Assembly: GCF_041154485.1 (NCBI RefSeq)
Contig: NZ_AP028669.1
Location: forward strand, 3,348,001-3,412,000
Source of the DNA: Variovorax sp. V93
GTDB lineage: Bacteria > Pseudomonadota > Gammaproteobacteria > Burkholderiales > Burkholderiaceae_C
Direction of reading: 5' to 3'
Length of the DNA: 64,000 bases
Every line of letters begins with the position of its first letter. Within the stretch, counting starts at the first letter, position 1. This document shows, piece after piece, positions 9,158 to 16,760 of this stretch. The notes beneath the pieces were generated by a model, which saw nothing but the letters and a program-made list of their open reading frames with translations, was not told where the DNA came from and made no database searches. The translations under genes were made by a program, and so were the position numbers.

Positions 9158-10543
9158 CTAGGACGTCGGCCAGGCCGGCGCATGGCTGCCCGGCGGCATC
9201 GACGGACGCGGCCATGTGGCCGGCGTACGCGACAGCTGCGCGCCGTGGCGCAGCGCGGTCAGTTCGCCGAAGCCTGAGGCCGAGGTCTCCAGATAGGGCT
9301 TCAGGTCGGGCCGGGCGATCGACAGGCCGCCAGCCACGCGACCGAGCCCGCGCAGCCATTGCCCCGTCTGCGCCAGCGACACCTGCACATGCCAGCTGCC
9401 ACCCTCCTGCTGCTGCCGCCAGAGCGCCGCGGCGGCGCCGAAGGCGATGAGGTAGCCCGTGGCCTCGTCGAGGATCTGCATCGGCAGCGGCCTGGGCTTG
9501 CCGTCGCCGGCCGCTTCGCCTTCGGCATGGTTGAAACCCATGGCGGTCTGCACCAGTGAATCGAAGCCGCGGCGATGCGCCCACGGGCCTTGCGTGCCAT
9601 AGGCCGTGAGCGACACGCACACGATGCCGGGCGCGAGCCGCGCGAGTTCCGTCGGCCCGAAGCCCAGTGCCGCGATGCCGCCGGGCCGGTAGCCCTGCAC
9701 GAAGACATGGGCCTGCGCGGCGAGCTGCCGCAGCACGGCGCGGCCCGCCTCGGTGCGCAGGTCCACGTGCGCCGACAGCTTGCCGCGGCTGGTGTCGGCG
9801 ATCGATTCGATGTTGGGCAGGTGCGGCGAATTGACGAGCATCACGTCGGCGCCATAGGCCGCCAGCGCGCGGCCTCCCACGGGGCCCGCGAGGATGCGCG
9901 TCAGGTCGAGCGAGCGCAGGCCCTCGAGCGGCCGCTGGTCTTCGCGCAGCGGCGGCAGCACGCGCGGCGGTGCATCGCTGATGCGCTCGATCGTGAAGAG
10001 CGGCTGTGCCGCAATGGCCCGGCCCTGCGGCGTGGCGTCCCATTCGTCGAAGCGGCGCAGCGCGGTCGCCACCAGGCCTTGCGCGGCGGCGGCGTCCTCG
10101 AAGTCGAGCGCGCGCCACGTCGCCATGGCCGCCTCGGCCTCGGCGCGCGTGGCGGTGGCCGGATCCAGCTTCATCAGGCGCAGCGCGCCGTCGCGGTGGT
10201 GCGCGAAGTTGGCATGGATGCGCACCCAGCCGTCGGCGCAGCGGTACAGCCCGGAGAAGGTGTCCCACAACTCGGGCACGCGGCCGTCGAGGCTGAACCA
10301 GCCGGTGCAGTCGAGCGCCGCGTGCCGCATGTCGACCGCCACCTCCTGCCGCCCGGCGCCGCGCAAGTGGCCCAGTTCACAGGCCGCGAGTGCCGCCGCC
10401 GCGATGGTGCTCTGCGCGGCCGCACCCACCGCGAAGGACGACGGCAGCACCGGGTCTTCGCCCGTAAGCCGCGCGTGTCGCAAGGCATCTGGCGGCAGGC
10501 CCGCCTGCCGCCAGATGTTGTCCAGGGCGTCGCTCGCATTCAT
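9158..10543 (-). CDS. Family III CoA-transferase (CaiB/BaiF), long two-half form
   Basis: A 461-residue cytosolic protein of the CaiB/BaiF class, which moves CoA between carboxylic acids. It is longer than the usual ~400 residues: the first ~200 residues resemble a degenerate half, and the recognisable core begins at LEGLRSLDLTRILAGPVGGRALAAYGADV. The DEATGYLIAFGAA stretch after PMQIL probably includes the catalytic Asp by analogy with formyl-CoA transferase. Start is ATG 10543 with GGAGA 8 bp upstream; nine extra upstream codons are rejected. The gene sits just past the scoAB terminator, so it is probably expressed separately. Acid substrate unknown. Confidence 0.82.
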   Translation of the reverse strand: MNASDALDNIWRQAGLPPDALRHARLTGEDPVLPSSFAVGAAAQSTIAAAALAACELGHLRGAGRQEVAVDMRHAALDCTGWFSLDGRVPELWDTFSGLYRCADGWVRIHANFAHHRDGALRLMKLDPATATRAEAEAAMATWRALDFEDAAAAQGLVATALRRFDEWDATPQGRAIAAQPLFTIERISDAPPRVLPPLREDQRPLEGLRSLDLTRILAGPVGGRALAAYGADVMLVNSPHLPNIESIADTSRGKLSAHVDLRTEAGRAVLRQLAAQAHVFVQGYRPGGIAALGFGPTELARLAPGIVCVSLTAYGTQGPWAHRRGFDSLVQTAMGFNHAEGEAAGDGKPRPLPMQILDEATGYLIAFGAAAALWRQQQEGGSWHVQVSLAQTGQWLRGLGRVAGGLSIARPDLKPYLETSASGFGELTALRHGAQLSRTPATWPRPSMPPGSHAPAWPTS

Positions 10544-10568
10544 TTCATTTCTCCGGAACGTCCAAAGC

Positions 10569-10600
10569 AAAAAGGCAGGGCCCGCTATCGCGGCCCTGCC
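10569..10600 (-). terminator. Rho-independent terminator after scoB
   Basis: Read on the minus strand, a 9-bp perfect stem GGCAGGGCC / GGCCCTGCC with a 9-base loop is followed directly by TTTTT (complement of 10569-10573). It begins 25 bp after the scoB stop and ends the ketone-body transferase operon before the downstream CoA-transferase gene. Confidence 0.8.
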
Positions 10601-10624
10601 CTTCGTCGCCGTTGCGCCGCCGCC

Positions 10625-11263
10625 CTACTGGATCAGCTTGGCGCCGGTCTTGGCCTGCAGCGTATCGAAGCTCACGCCTGGCGCGAGTTCGACCACCTTG
10701 AGGCCTTCGGGCACCACGTCCATCACGGCCAGGTCGGTGATGATGCGGTCGACCACGCCCACACCGGTCAATGGCAGCGTGCACTTCTCGAGGATCTTGA
10801 GGTCCTCGGTGCCGTCCTTCTTCCTGGCGACGTGCTCCATCAGCACGATCACGCGCTTCACGCCGGCCACCAGGTCCATGGCGCCGCCCATGCCCTTGAC
10901 CATCTTGCCCGGGATCATCCAGTTGGCGAGGTCGCCCTTCACGCTGACCTGCATGGCGCCGAGAATCGACAGGTTGATCTTGCCGCCGCGAATCATCGCG
11001 AAGCTGTCATGGCTGCCGAAGATGGCCGAGCCGGGGATGGTGGTCACGGTCTGCTTGCCGGCGTTGATCAGGTCGGCGTCGACCTGGTCTTCGGTCGGGA
11101 ACGGGCCGATGCCGAGCATGCCGTTCTCGCTTTGCAGCCACACTTCCTTGTCGCCGACGAAGTTGGCCACCAGCGTGGGAATGCCGATGCCCAGGTTCAC
11201 GTAGAAGCCGTCTTCGAGCTCTTGCGCCGCACGCGCGGCCATTTGGTCTTGGGTCCAGGGCAT
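10625..11263 (-). CDS. scoB: Succinyl-CoA:3-ketoacid CoA-transferase, subunit B
   Basis: Beta subunit of the enzyme that activates acetoacetate with succinyl-CoA, opening ketone-body and some branched-chain amino acid catabolism. At 212 residues it is the normal size. The catalytic glutamate is E46 in [12 protein letters not shown], and [11 protein letters not shown] (25-35) and [15 protein letters not shown] are classical subunit B motifs. Start is ATG 11261-11263, with the Shine-Dalgarno GGGAGG 6-10 bp upstream; that site lies inside one arm of an inverted repeat that could sequester it. It is the second gene of the scoAB operon and is followed by a strong terminator. Confidence 0.95.
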   Translation of the reverse strand: MPWTQDQMAARAAQELEDGFYVNLGIGIPTLVANFVGDKEVWLQSENGMLGIGPFPTEDQVDADLINAGKQTVTTIPGSAIFGSHDSFAMIRGGKINLSILGAMQVSVKGDLANWMIPGKMVKGMGGAMDLVAGVKRVIVLMEHVARKKDGTEDLKILEKCTLPLTGVGVVDRIITDLAVMDVVPEGLKVVELAPGVSFDTLQAKTGAKLIQ

Positions 11264-11265
11264 AT

Positions 11266-11316
11266 CAAGCCTCCCGCCGGGCCGCCCCAAGGGAGGCTTG
11301 CGCCCCCCTGGGGGGC
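11266..11316. repeat. Intergenic double-hairpin repeat between scoA and scoB
   Basis: Two back-to-back palindromes. The first is CAAGCCTCCC (11266-11275) against GGGAGGCTTG (11291-11300) with a 15-base loop; the second is GCCCCCC-T-GGGGGGC (11302-11316). The unit followed by the GACACGCAGTGC text looks like a dispersed intergenic element I associate with Comamonadaceae genomes (from memory, not searched). In the scoAB mRNA the first arm contains the scoB Shine-Dalgarno, so the structure could tune the A:B subunit ratio. Confidence 0.6.
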
Positions 11317-11355
11317 AGTGAGGACACGCAGTGCCGAACGTGGGGGTGGTTCATT

Positions 11356-12159
11356 TCAGGCTCCTTTGTTGTTCTTGACGGGGGCAGGCACTTCGCTGCC
11401 GGCGGCGGCCTGCGCAATGGCGGCCTGGGCTTCGACCTTGGCGGCCGCGGCGTCGGCCGGCGCGGCGGCGCTCACGGTGCGCTTCTCGATGCGCTTCTCG
11501 GGGTTGGCGTTGAGCACGATGCGGTGCACGTAGATGCCCGGCAGGTGGATGTCGTCAGGGGCCAGTTCGCCCACCTCGACGATCTTCTCGACCTCGACGA
11601 TGCAGATCTTGCCGGCCATGGCGGCGGCTGGGTTGAAGTTGCGCGCCGTGAGTCGGAATCGCAGGTTGCCCGACTTGTCGGCCACGTCGGCCTTGACCAG
11701 CGCCACGTCGGGCACCAGCGAGCGCTCCATGACGTAGGTTTCACCGTCGAACTCGCGCAGTTCCTTGCCTTCGGCCACCTGCGTGCCGACACCGGTCTTG
11801 GTGAAGAAGGCCGGAATGCCCGCGCCGCCCGCGCGCAGCTTCTCGGCCAGCGTGCCCTGGGGCGTGAATTCGAGCTGCAGCTCGCCCGCGAGGTACTGGC
11901 GCTCGAACTCCTTGTTCTCGCCCACGTAGGACGCGATCATCTTCTTGATCTGGCGCGTCTCGAGCAGCTTGCCGAGGCCGAAGCCGTCGACACCCGCGTT
12001 GTTGGAGATGCAGGTGAGATCCTTGACGCCCGAGTCGTGCAGCGCGTCGATCAGCGCCTCGGGAATGCCGCACAGGCCGAAGCCGCCGACCGCGAGCGTC
12101 TGCCCGTCGGCCACGACCCCCTTGAGTGCCGCGTCTGCGGAGGGATAAATCTTGTTCAC
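11356..12159 (-). CDS. scoA: Succinyl-CoA:3-ketoacid CoA-transferase, subunit A
   Basis: Alpha subunit of the acetoacetate-activating CoA-transferase, pairing with ScoB. The CoA-binding glycine loop VGGFGLCGIPEALI (24-37) is clear, and NFNPAAAMAGKICIVEVE with GIYVHRIVLN are typical of subunit A. Its 267 residues exceed the usual ~235 because of an Ala/Val-rich tail after KRIEKRTV; this is probably a flexible, lineage-specific extension. It is the first gene of the operon, divergent from a PAS-LuxR regulator across a strong palindrome, which suggests regulated expression on a ketone body or a related acid. Confidence 0.95.
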   Translation of the reverse strand: MNKIYPSADAALKGVVADGQTLAVGGFGLCGIPEALIDALHDSGVKDLTCISNNAGVDGFGLGKLLETRQIKKMIASYVGENKEFERQYLAGELQLEFTPQGTLAEKLRAGGAGIPAFFTKTGVGTQVAEGKELREFDGETYVMERSLVPDVALVKADVADKSGNLRFRLTARNFNPAAAMAGKICIVEVEKIVEVGELAPDDIHLPGIYVHRIVLNANPEKRIEKRTVSAAAPADAAAAKVEAQAAIAQAAAGSEVPAPVKNNKGA

Positions 12160-12216
12160 TCGGGCTCCTTGATGGATGGTGGAGAGTTGGCGAAAGCCTT
12201 TTGCAAGCCTTGAACG

Positions 12217-12242
12217 ATACTACGTAGTCGCATACGTAGTAT
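12217..12242. promoter_or_regulatory. Operator palindrome between scoA and the PAS-LuxR gene
   Basis: A perfect inverted repeat ATACTACG-N10-CGTAGTAT. It contains two TACGTA cores (12221-12226 and 12233-12238) with a 12-bp centre-to-centre distance. It lies 58 bp from the scoA start and 20 bp from the regulator start. Dyads of this size fit dimeric binding by a LuxR/FixJ-type helix-turn-helix, and the only such protein here is the divergent neighbour. Confidence 0.65.
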
Positions 12243-12261
12243 TTCGTAATGGTGACCCCCG

Positions 12262-12828
12262 ATGCCCGAGATCGACTACCGGCTGGCTTTTGAACATGCG
12301 CCCGTCGGCATGGTGGTGTCGAGCAACCGCACCATCGTGGCCTGCAACGAGCGTGTATGCGAGATTTTCGGTGCAACGCCCTCCGCCCTGGTCGGGCATT
12401 CGTTCAGCATCCTGTACCCGAGCGTGGCCGAGTTCGAGCGCATCGGCAAGCGCATGGAACCGTTCCTGAACGCCAGCGGCCGCTATGCCGACAACCGCAT
12501 GATGAAGCGCCTGGGCGGCCTGCACGGCGCCATTGCCGGCGAGACCTTCTGGTGCCACGTCACGGGCCATGCCATGAACCGCGCCGCGCCGCACGAGGCC
12601 GGCATCTGGACCTTCGAGGACCTGGGCTCGCGCCGCGCCGTGAAGGCCGAGCTCACGCCGCGCGAGCGCGAGGTGGCGGCGCAGGTGATGCGCGGGCTGA
12701 CCTCGAAGGAAATCGGCAAGGCGCTGGGCATCAGCCATCGCACGGTGGAACTGCACCGGGCGCGGCTGATGCGCAAGTACGCGGCGGCGACCACGGCGGA
12801 GCTGGTGCAGAAGCTCATCGCGGGCTGA
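12262..12828 (+). CDS. PAS domain / LuxR-type transcriptional regulator
   Basis: A 188-residue two-domain regulator. Residues ~5-110 form a PAS domain (DYRLAFEHAPVGMVVSSNRT at the start), a likely sensor of a small molecule or redox state. Residues ~125-185 are a LuxR/GerE helix-turn-helix (LTPREREVAAQVMRGLTSKE, then ALGISHRTVELHRARLMRK). There is no receiver domain, so it senses directly rather than through phosphorylation. Its divergence from scoA across a perfect TACGTA dyad makes it the probable regulator of scoAB and of itself. Confidence 0.9.
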   Translation: MPEIDYRLAFEHAPVGMVVSSNRTIVACNERVCEIFGATPSALVGHSFSILYPSVAEFERIGKRMEPFLNASGRYADNRMMKRLGGLHGAIAGETFWCHVTGHAMNRAAPHEAGIWTFEDLGSRRAVKAELTPREREVAAQVMRGLTSKEIGKALGISHRTVELHRARLMRKYAAATTAELVQKLIAG

Positions 12829-12939
12829 TCGTTGCAGAAACGGAAACGCGGTGTCGGCGAAAGGCCTGCGCCACGGGGCTCGCCGATGGCTATCTTGGAG
12901 GCATGCGAGCACTCCGCCCGCAGCCACTCAGGAGCCGTT

Positions 12940-13086
12940 ATGACCACACCCCTTCATTCCGAGAAGAACCTGCTGCTGTCGTCCAAGCTGTCGGTTGCAC
13001 GCGTGCATGCGCTCGCCGCCCACCGGCTGCCCGTGACGCTCACGCTGGCAGCCATCATCCTGTCGGTGCTCGGCGTCAAGCCGTAG
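12940..13086 (+). CDS. Small membrane protein (48 aa)
   Basis: A 48-residue frame with a clear AGGAG Shine-Dalgarno at 12930-12934, 5 bp before ATG 12940. The N-terminal half is basic and hydrophilic; the C-terminal half is a single hydrophobic helix (LPVTLTLAAIILSVLGVKP). No family recognised. The strong ribosome-binding site is the main reason to call it a gene. It converges with the Bug gene, the two stops lying only 4 bp apart. Confidence 0.6.
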   Translation: MTTPLHSEKNLLLSSKLSVARVHALAAHRLPVTLTLAAIILSVLGVKP

Positions 13087-13090
13087 CCCG

Positions 13091-14065
13091 TCAGTCGGGC
13101 TTGATGTCCGCCGCCTTGATCACCTTCGCCCAGGCCGCGAGTTCCTGGTCGACGAACTTGCCGAGCGCCGCCGGGTCCATGTAGGTGGCGAAGGCGCCCT
13201 GCTCGTCCACTTTCTTGCGGAACGACTCGCTCTCGACGATCTTCTTGATCTCCGCACTGAGCTTGTTGACGACCTCGGGCGGCGTCCGGGCCGGTGCGAA
13301 CACCGCGAACCACGACTCCACCTCGTAGCCCGGCAACCCCGCTTCGGCCGAGGTCGGCACGTCGGGCATCGACGGATGGCGCTTGCTGCCCGTGTAGGCC
13401 AGCGGCTTGATGCGGCCGCCCGCGAAATGGCCGATGACCGAGGGCGGCGTGGTGATGAACATGTCGACGTTGCCCGCGATCAGGTCGTTGATGGCCGGGC
13501 CCGAGCCCTTGTAGGGCACGTGCGTCATCGGCTGCCTGGCCTGCCGCGACAACAGCTCGCCCGCGATGTGCTGGATGGAGCCGTTGCCCGACGAGGCGTA
13601 GAACAGGCCGCCCTCCTTCTTCTTCTTGCCGTACTCGATCAGCTCCTTCATCGAGTTCACGGGCAGCTTGCCGCTCACCGCGACCACGTGCGGCGCGCGC
13701 ATCACCAGCGCCACCGGCACGAAGTCCTTGGTGGGGCTCCACTTGATCTGCGGAAAGAGCGCGGGGTTGCCGACGTGGTAGCCCGAGTACTGCATCAGCA
13801 GCGTGTAGCCATCGGGCGCGGCGCGCGCCACCGCCTCGGTGCCGATGTTGCCGCTGGCGCCGGGCTTGTTGTCCACCACGATGGGCTGGCCCAGTGCGCG
13901 CTGCAGCGGCTCGGCCACCATGCGCGCCATGATGTCGGTGGACCCGGCAGGCGCGGTGGGCACGATGAAGGTGATTGGTTTCGAGGGCCAGGTGTCGGCG
14001 CTGGCCGCGGTGGCCGCCATTGCAAGGCCGAGGCCTGCCGCCAGAAGGCGATGAGTGGGTTTCAT
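13091..14065 (-). CDS. Bug-family (TctC) periplasmic solute-binding protein
   Basis: A 324-residue tripartite-tricarboxylate-type receptor. The signal peptide is about 1-23 (cut near ASADTWP). The Bug landmarks are WPSKPITFIVPTAPAGSTDI (N-lobe carboxylate loop), IVVDNKPGASGNIGTEAVAR, and VPYKGSGPAINDLIAGNVDM. Bug proteins bind carboxylic acids in the periplasm; here no TctA/TctB membrane genes are adjacent, which is common for the many orphan Bug genes of Burkholderiales. It is the last gene of the CoA-transferase / lyase / VOC operon, so its ligand may be the acid that operon degrades. Confidence 0.92.
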   Translation of the reverse strand: MKPTHRLLAAGLGLAMAATAASADTWPSKPITFIVPTAPAGSTDIMARMVAEPLQRALGQPIVVDNKPGASGNIGTEAVARAAPDGYTLLMQYSGYHVGNPALFPQIKWSPTKDFVPVALVMRAPHVVAVSGKLPVNSMKELIEYGKKKKEGGLFYASSGNGSIQHIAGELLSRQARQPMTHVPYKGSGPAINDLIAGNVDMFITTPPSVIGHFAGGRIKPLAYTGSKRHPSMPDVPTSAEAGLPGYEVESWFAVFAPARTPPEVVNKLSAEIKKIVESESFRKKVDEQGAFATYMDPAALGKFVDQELAAWAKVIKAADIKPD

Positions 14066-14113
14066 GGTTTGTCTGTCTCCGGTGTTTTTAGGGTTGCATT
14101 CGAAGCCGGCGCG

Positions 14114-14494
14114 TCAGGGCGCCAGCTCGGATATCTCGATGAGATTCAGGTCGGGATCGCGCACGTAGACCGATCGGATGCGCGAGGTGGCGCCGGTCCG
14201 CATCACCGGGCCTTCGAGGATCGGAACGCCATTGTTCTTCAGCCGCGCGATCACGTCCTCGAGCGGCACGCTCGCGATGAAGCACAGGTCCAGCGAGCCC
14301 GGCGTCGGCACCTGCGCCTTGGGCTCGAACTCATGGCCCTTCACATGCAGGTTGATCTTCTGGTTGCCGAAGCGGAAGGCCTTGCGGTTCGCGCCGAAAG
14401 TCTCCAGCGCCATGCCCATCACGTCGACATAGAAGCGGGTACAGGCCTCCTCGTGAGCGGTGGTGAGCACCAGGTGGTCCAGATGGTCGATCAT
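14114..14494 (-). CDS. VOC (glyoxalase/dioxygenase superfamily) protein
   Basis: A 126-residue protein with the paired beta-alpha-beta-beta-beta fold typical of VOC enzymes. It begins MIDHLDHLVLTTAHEEACTR and has the metal-type positions H7 in the first half and E120 in DPDLNLIEIS near the end. Similar small VOC proteins act as glyoxalases, epimerases or resistance proteins, so function is not assignable. The ATG at 14492-14494 overlaps the stop of the upstream lyase by 4 bp (ATGA), so the two are translationally coupled and probably share a pathway. Confidence 0.85.
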   Translation of the reverse strand: MIDHLDHLVLTTAHEEACTRFYVDVMGMALETFGANRKAFRFGNQKINLHVKGHEFEPKAQVPTPGSLDLCFIASVPLEDVIARLKNNGVPILEGPVMRTGATSRIRSVYVRDPDLNLIEISELAP

Positions 14495-15474
14495 GCGTGC
14501 AGCTCCTTGGCCCGGCGCGCATGCGCGCGCGCCGCGATGTCGTTGAAATCCGCCGGCGGCGCATGCCGCGTGAGCCGGTGGCCGGCGCGGGAAACCTGGC
14601 TCGGCAATTCGTGCTGCACCAGCGCTTCGAGTTCCGAGGCGGCATCGATCAGGCCGTCCAGATCCATGCCGGTGTCGTAGCCCATGCATTGCAGCATGTG
14701 CACCACGTCCTCGGTGGCGACGTTGCCGGTCGCGCCGGGTGCATACGGGCAGCCGCCGATGCCGCCCAGCGACATGTCGAGCCGCTCGATGCCCGCCTCG
14801 ACTGCCGCCACCGTGTTCGCGAGCCCCATGCCGCGCGTGTTGTGGAAGTGCGCCGTCCACTGCAGGCCAAGGTGCCGCGCCATCGCGGCCTCGCAGACGG
14901 CCTGCACCTGCGTGGGAAAAGCCATGCCCGTGGTGTCGCACAGCGTGATGCCCTGCACCTGCAGCGCCGCGAAGCGGTCGATCCATTCCAGCACGGCGGC
15001 CAGCGGCACCTCGCCCTCCATCGGGCAGCCGAACACGCAGGAGAGCGACACGTTCACCGGCACGCCGGCCTGCCCGGCCAGCGCAATGACCTCGGCCAGC
15101 TGCGCGAAGGACTGCTCGCGCGTCATGCGCAGGTTGCTGAGGTTGTGGGTCTCGCTGACCGACATGACGATGTTGAATTCGCCGATCCGGCTCTCCAATG
15201 CACGCTCGGCGCCGCGCAGGTTCGGCACCAGCGCGGTGTAGACCACGCCGGGGCGGCGCACGATGCGCTGCATCACCTCCTCGCCATCGCGCAGCGCCGG
15301 AATCGCCTTGGCGGAGGTGAACGAGGTCACCTCGATCTTGGCGTAGCCCAGCGTGCCCAGCCGATCGATGAGCGCGATCTTGTCGTCGGTGGGAATGAAG
15401 CGGCTCTCCATCTGGACGCCGTCGCGCGTGGCCACTTCGTTGATGAAGAGCCGCTTGCCCTTGCCTTCCTTCAT
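14491..15474 (-). CDS. Hydroxymethylglutaryl-CoA lyase-family enzyme
   Basis: A 327-residue HMGL/DRE-TIM metallolyase. The N-terminal NEVATRDGVQME carries the catalytic Arg-Asp, the metal-binding HFHNTRG is present, and the signature GGIGGCPYAPGATGN holds the catalytic cysteine. True HMG-CoA lyase makes acetyl-CoA and acetoacetate from leucine catabolism, but several relatives split other 3-hydroxy-3-methylacyl-CoA esters. Its operon partner, a family III CoA-transferase whose stop overlaps this start by 4 bp, suggests the pair activates a free hydroxy-acid and then cleaves it. Exact substrate uncertain. Confidence 0.88.
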   Translation of the reverse strand: MKEGKGKRLFINEVATRDGVQMESRFIPTDDKIALIDRLGTLGYAKIEVTSFTSAKAIPALRDGEEVMQRIVRRPGVVYTALVPNLRGAERALESRIGEFNIVMSVSETHNLSNLRMTREQSFAQLAEVIALAGQAGVPVNVSLSCVFGCPMEGEVPLAAVLEWIDRFAALQVQGITLCDTTGMAFPTQVQAVCEAAMARHLGLQWTAHFHNTRGMGLANTVAAVEAGIERLDMSLGGIGGCPYAPGATGNVATEDVVHMLQCMGYDTGMDLDGLIDAASELEALVQHELPSQVSRAGHRLTRHAPPADFNDIAARAHARRAKELHA

Positions 15475-16646
15475 ACGGCCTCGCTTTCTTCGGTGCGGCG
15501 CGCCGGCCAGCCCGCGCCCTGCAGCTCATCGGTGTGTTCGCCGAGCCGCGGCGCGGGATGCGCGATGCGCCCCGGCGTGGCGCTGAGCTTGGGCACCACG
15601 CCCGGCACCTTGAGCATGTCGCCGTCGGCGGTGGCCGTCTCGACGATCATCTGGCGCGCCAGGTACTGCGGATCGGTGGCGATGTCGGCCACCGTGTAGA
15701 TGCGCCCGACCGGCACGCCGGCCGCATCGAGCACCGCGAGCACCTCGTCGCGGCTGCGCTGCAGCGTCCAGGCCTCGATGGCGGCGTCGATCTCTTCCAC
15801 CCGCTGCACGCGGCCGTCGTTGTGCACGAGCTGCGGATCGTTTTCCAGGTCCGCGCGGCCGATGGCGCGCATCAGCCGCCTGAAGATGCTGTCGCCGTTG
15901 CCTGCCACCAGCACATAGTGGCCGTCGCTGCACTTGTAGGCATTGGTCGGCGCAATACCCGGCAGGGCGCTGCCGGCGCGCTCGCGCACCGCGCCGAACG
16001 CGTCGTATTCGGGCAGCAGGCTTTCCATCACGTTGAAGACCGACTCGTAGAGCGCCACGTCGATGAATTGCCCCTCGCCGCCGTGGGCCGTGCGGTGGTG
16101 CAGCGCCGTGAGCACGCCGATCACGCCGTGCAGCGCCGCCAGCGTGTCGCCGAGCGAGACGCCCACGCGCACCGGCACCCGGCCCGGCTCGCCGCTCAGG
16201 TAGCGCAGCCCGCCCATCGATTCGCCGAGCACGCCGAAGCCCGGCTTGTCGCGGTACGGCCCGGTCTGCCCGTAGCCCGAGATGCGCAGCATGATGAGCC
16301 GCGGGTTGAGCGCATGCAGCTGCTCCCAGCCCAGGCCCCAGCCTTCGAGCGTGCCGGGCTTGAAGTTCTCGATCAGCACGTCGGCCTCCAGCGCCAGCGC
16401 GCGCACGGCCTGCTGGCCTTCGGCGCTGCGCAGGTCGAGGCACACCGAGCGCTTGTTGCGCGACTGCACCTCCCACCAGACCGAGGTGCCTTCGCGCAGC
16501 AGCCGCCACTTGCGCAGCGGATCGCCGACGCCGGCCGGCTCGACCTTGATCACGTCGGCGCCGAATTCCGCGAGCGTCTTGCCCGCGAACGGGCCGGCGA
16601 TGAGCTGGCCGAGCTCCAGCACCTTGAGGCCTTCGAGTGCATTCAT
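15471..16646 (-). CDS. Family III CoA-transferase (CaiB/BaiF)
   Basis: A 391-residue cytosolic CoA-transferase of standard family length. It starts with LEGLKVLELGQLIAGPFAG and FGADVIKVEP; the catalytic Asp is probably D167 in SLGDTLAALHG, and the LIENFKPGTLEGWGLG block is present. It is the first gene of a four-gene operon followed by an HMGL-type lyase, a VOC protein and a Bug receptor, which implies activation of an imported acid to its CoA ester followed by retro-aldol cleavage. A LysR gene is divergent, with a perfect LysR-type palindrome between. Confidence 0.9.
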   Translation of the reverse strand: MNALEGLKVLELGQLIAGPFAGKTLAEFGADVIKVEPAGVGDPLRKWRLLREGTSVWWEVQSRNKRSVCLDLRSAEGQQAVRALALEADVLIENFKPGTLEGWGLGWEQLHALNPRLIMLRISGYGQTGPYRDKPGFGVLGESMGGLRYLSGEPGRVPVRVGVSLGDTLAALHGVIGVLTALHHRTAHGGEGQFIDVALYESVFNVMESLLPEYDAFGAVRERAGSALPGIAPTNAYKCSDGHYVLVAGNGDSIFRRLMRAIGRADLENDPQLVHNDGRVQRVEEIDAAIEAWTLQRSRDEVLAVLDAAGVPVGRIYTVADIATDPQYLARQMIVETATADGDMLKVPGVVPKLSATPGRIAHPAPRLGEHTDELQGAGWPARRTEESEAV

Positions 16647-16723
16647 CTTGCGTCTGTCTCCTGGTTGGTTGCCCCAACTCTAGGAACAGATCGCGGCGAG
16701 CGGAATTGCTTTGATGGCAGGAG

Positions 16724-16744
16724 GCCTTCGCAAAATGCGAAGGC
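16724..16744. promoter_or_regulatory. LysR-type operator, perfect 21-bp palindrome
   Basis: GCCTTCGCA-N3-TGCGAAGGC, which contains a T-N11-A LysR box. It ends 16 bp before the LysR start codon at 16761 and lies about 80 bp upstream of the divergent CoA-transferase gene. The position fits autorepression combined with activation of the operon. Confidence 0.65.
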
Positions 16745-16760
16745 TTTCTAGAATGGACGG

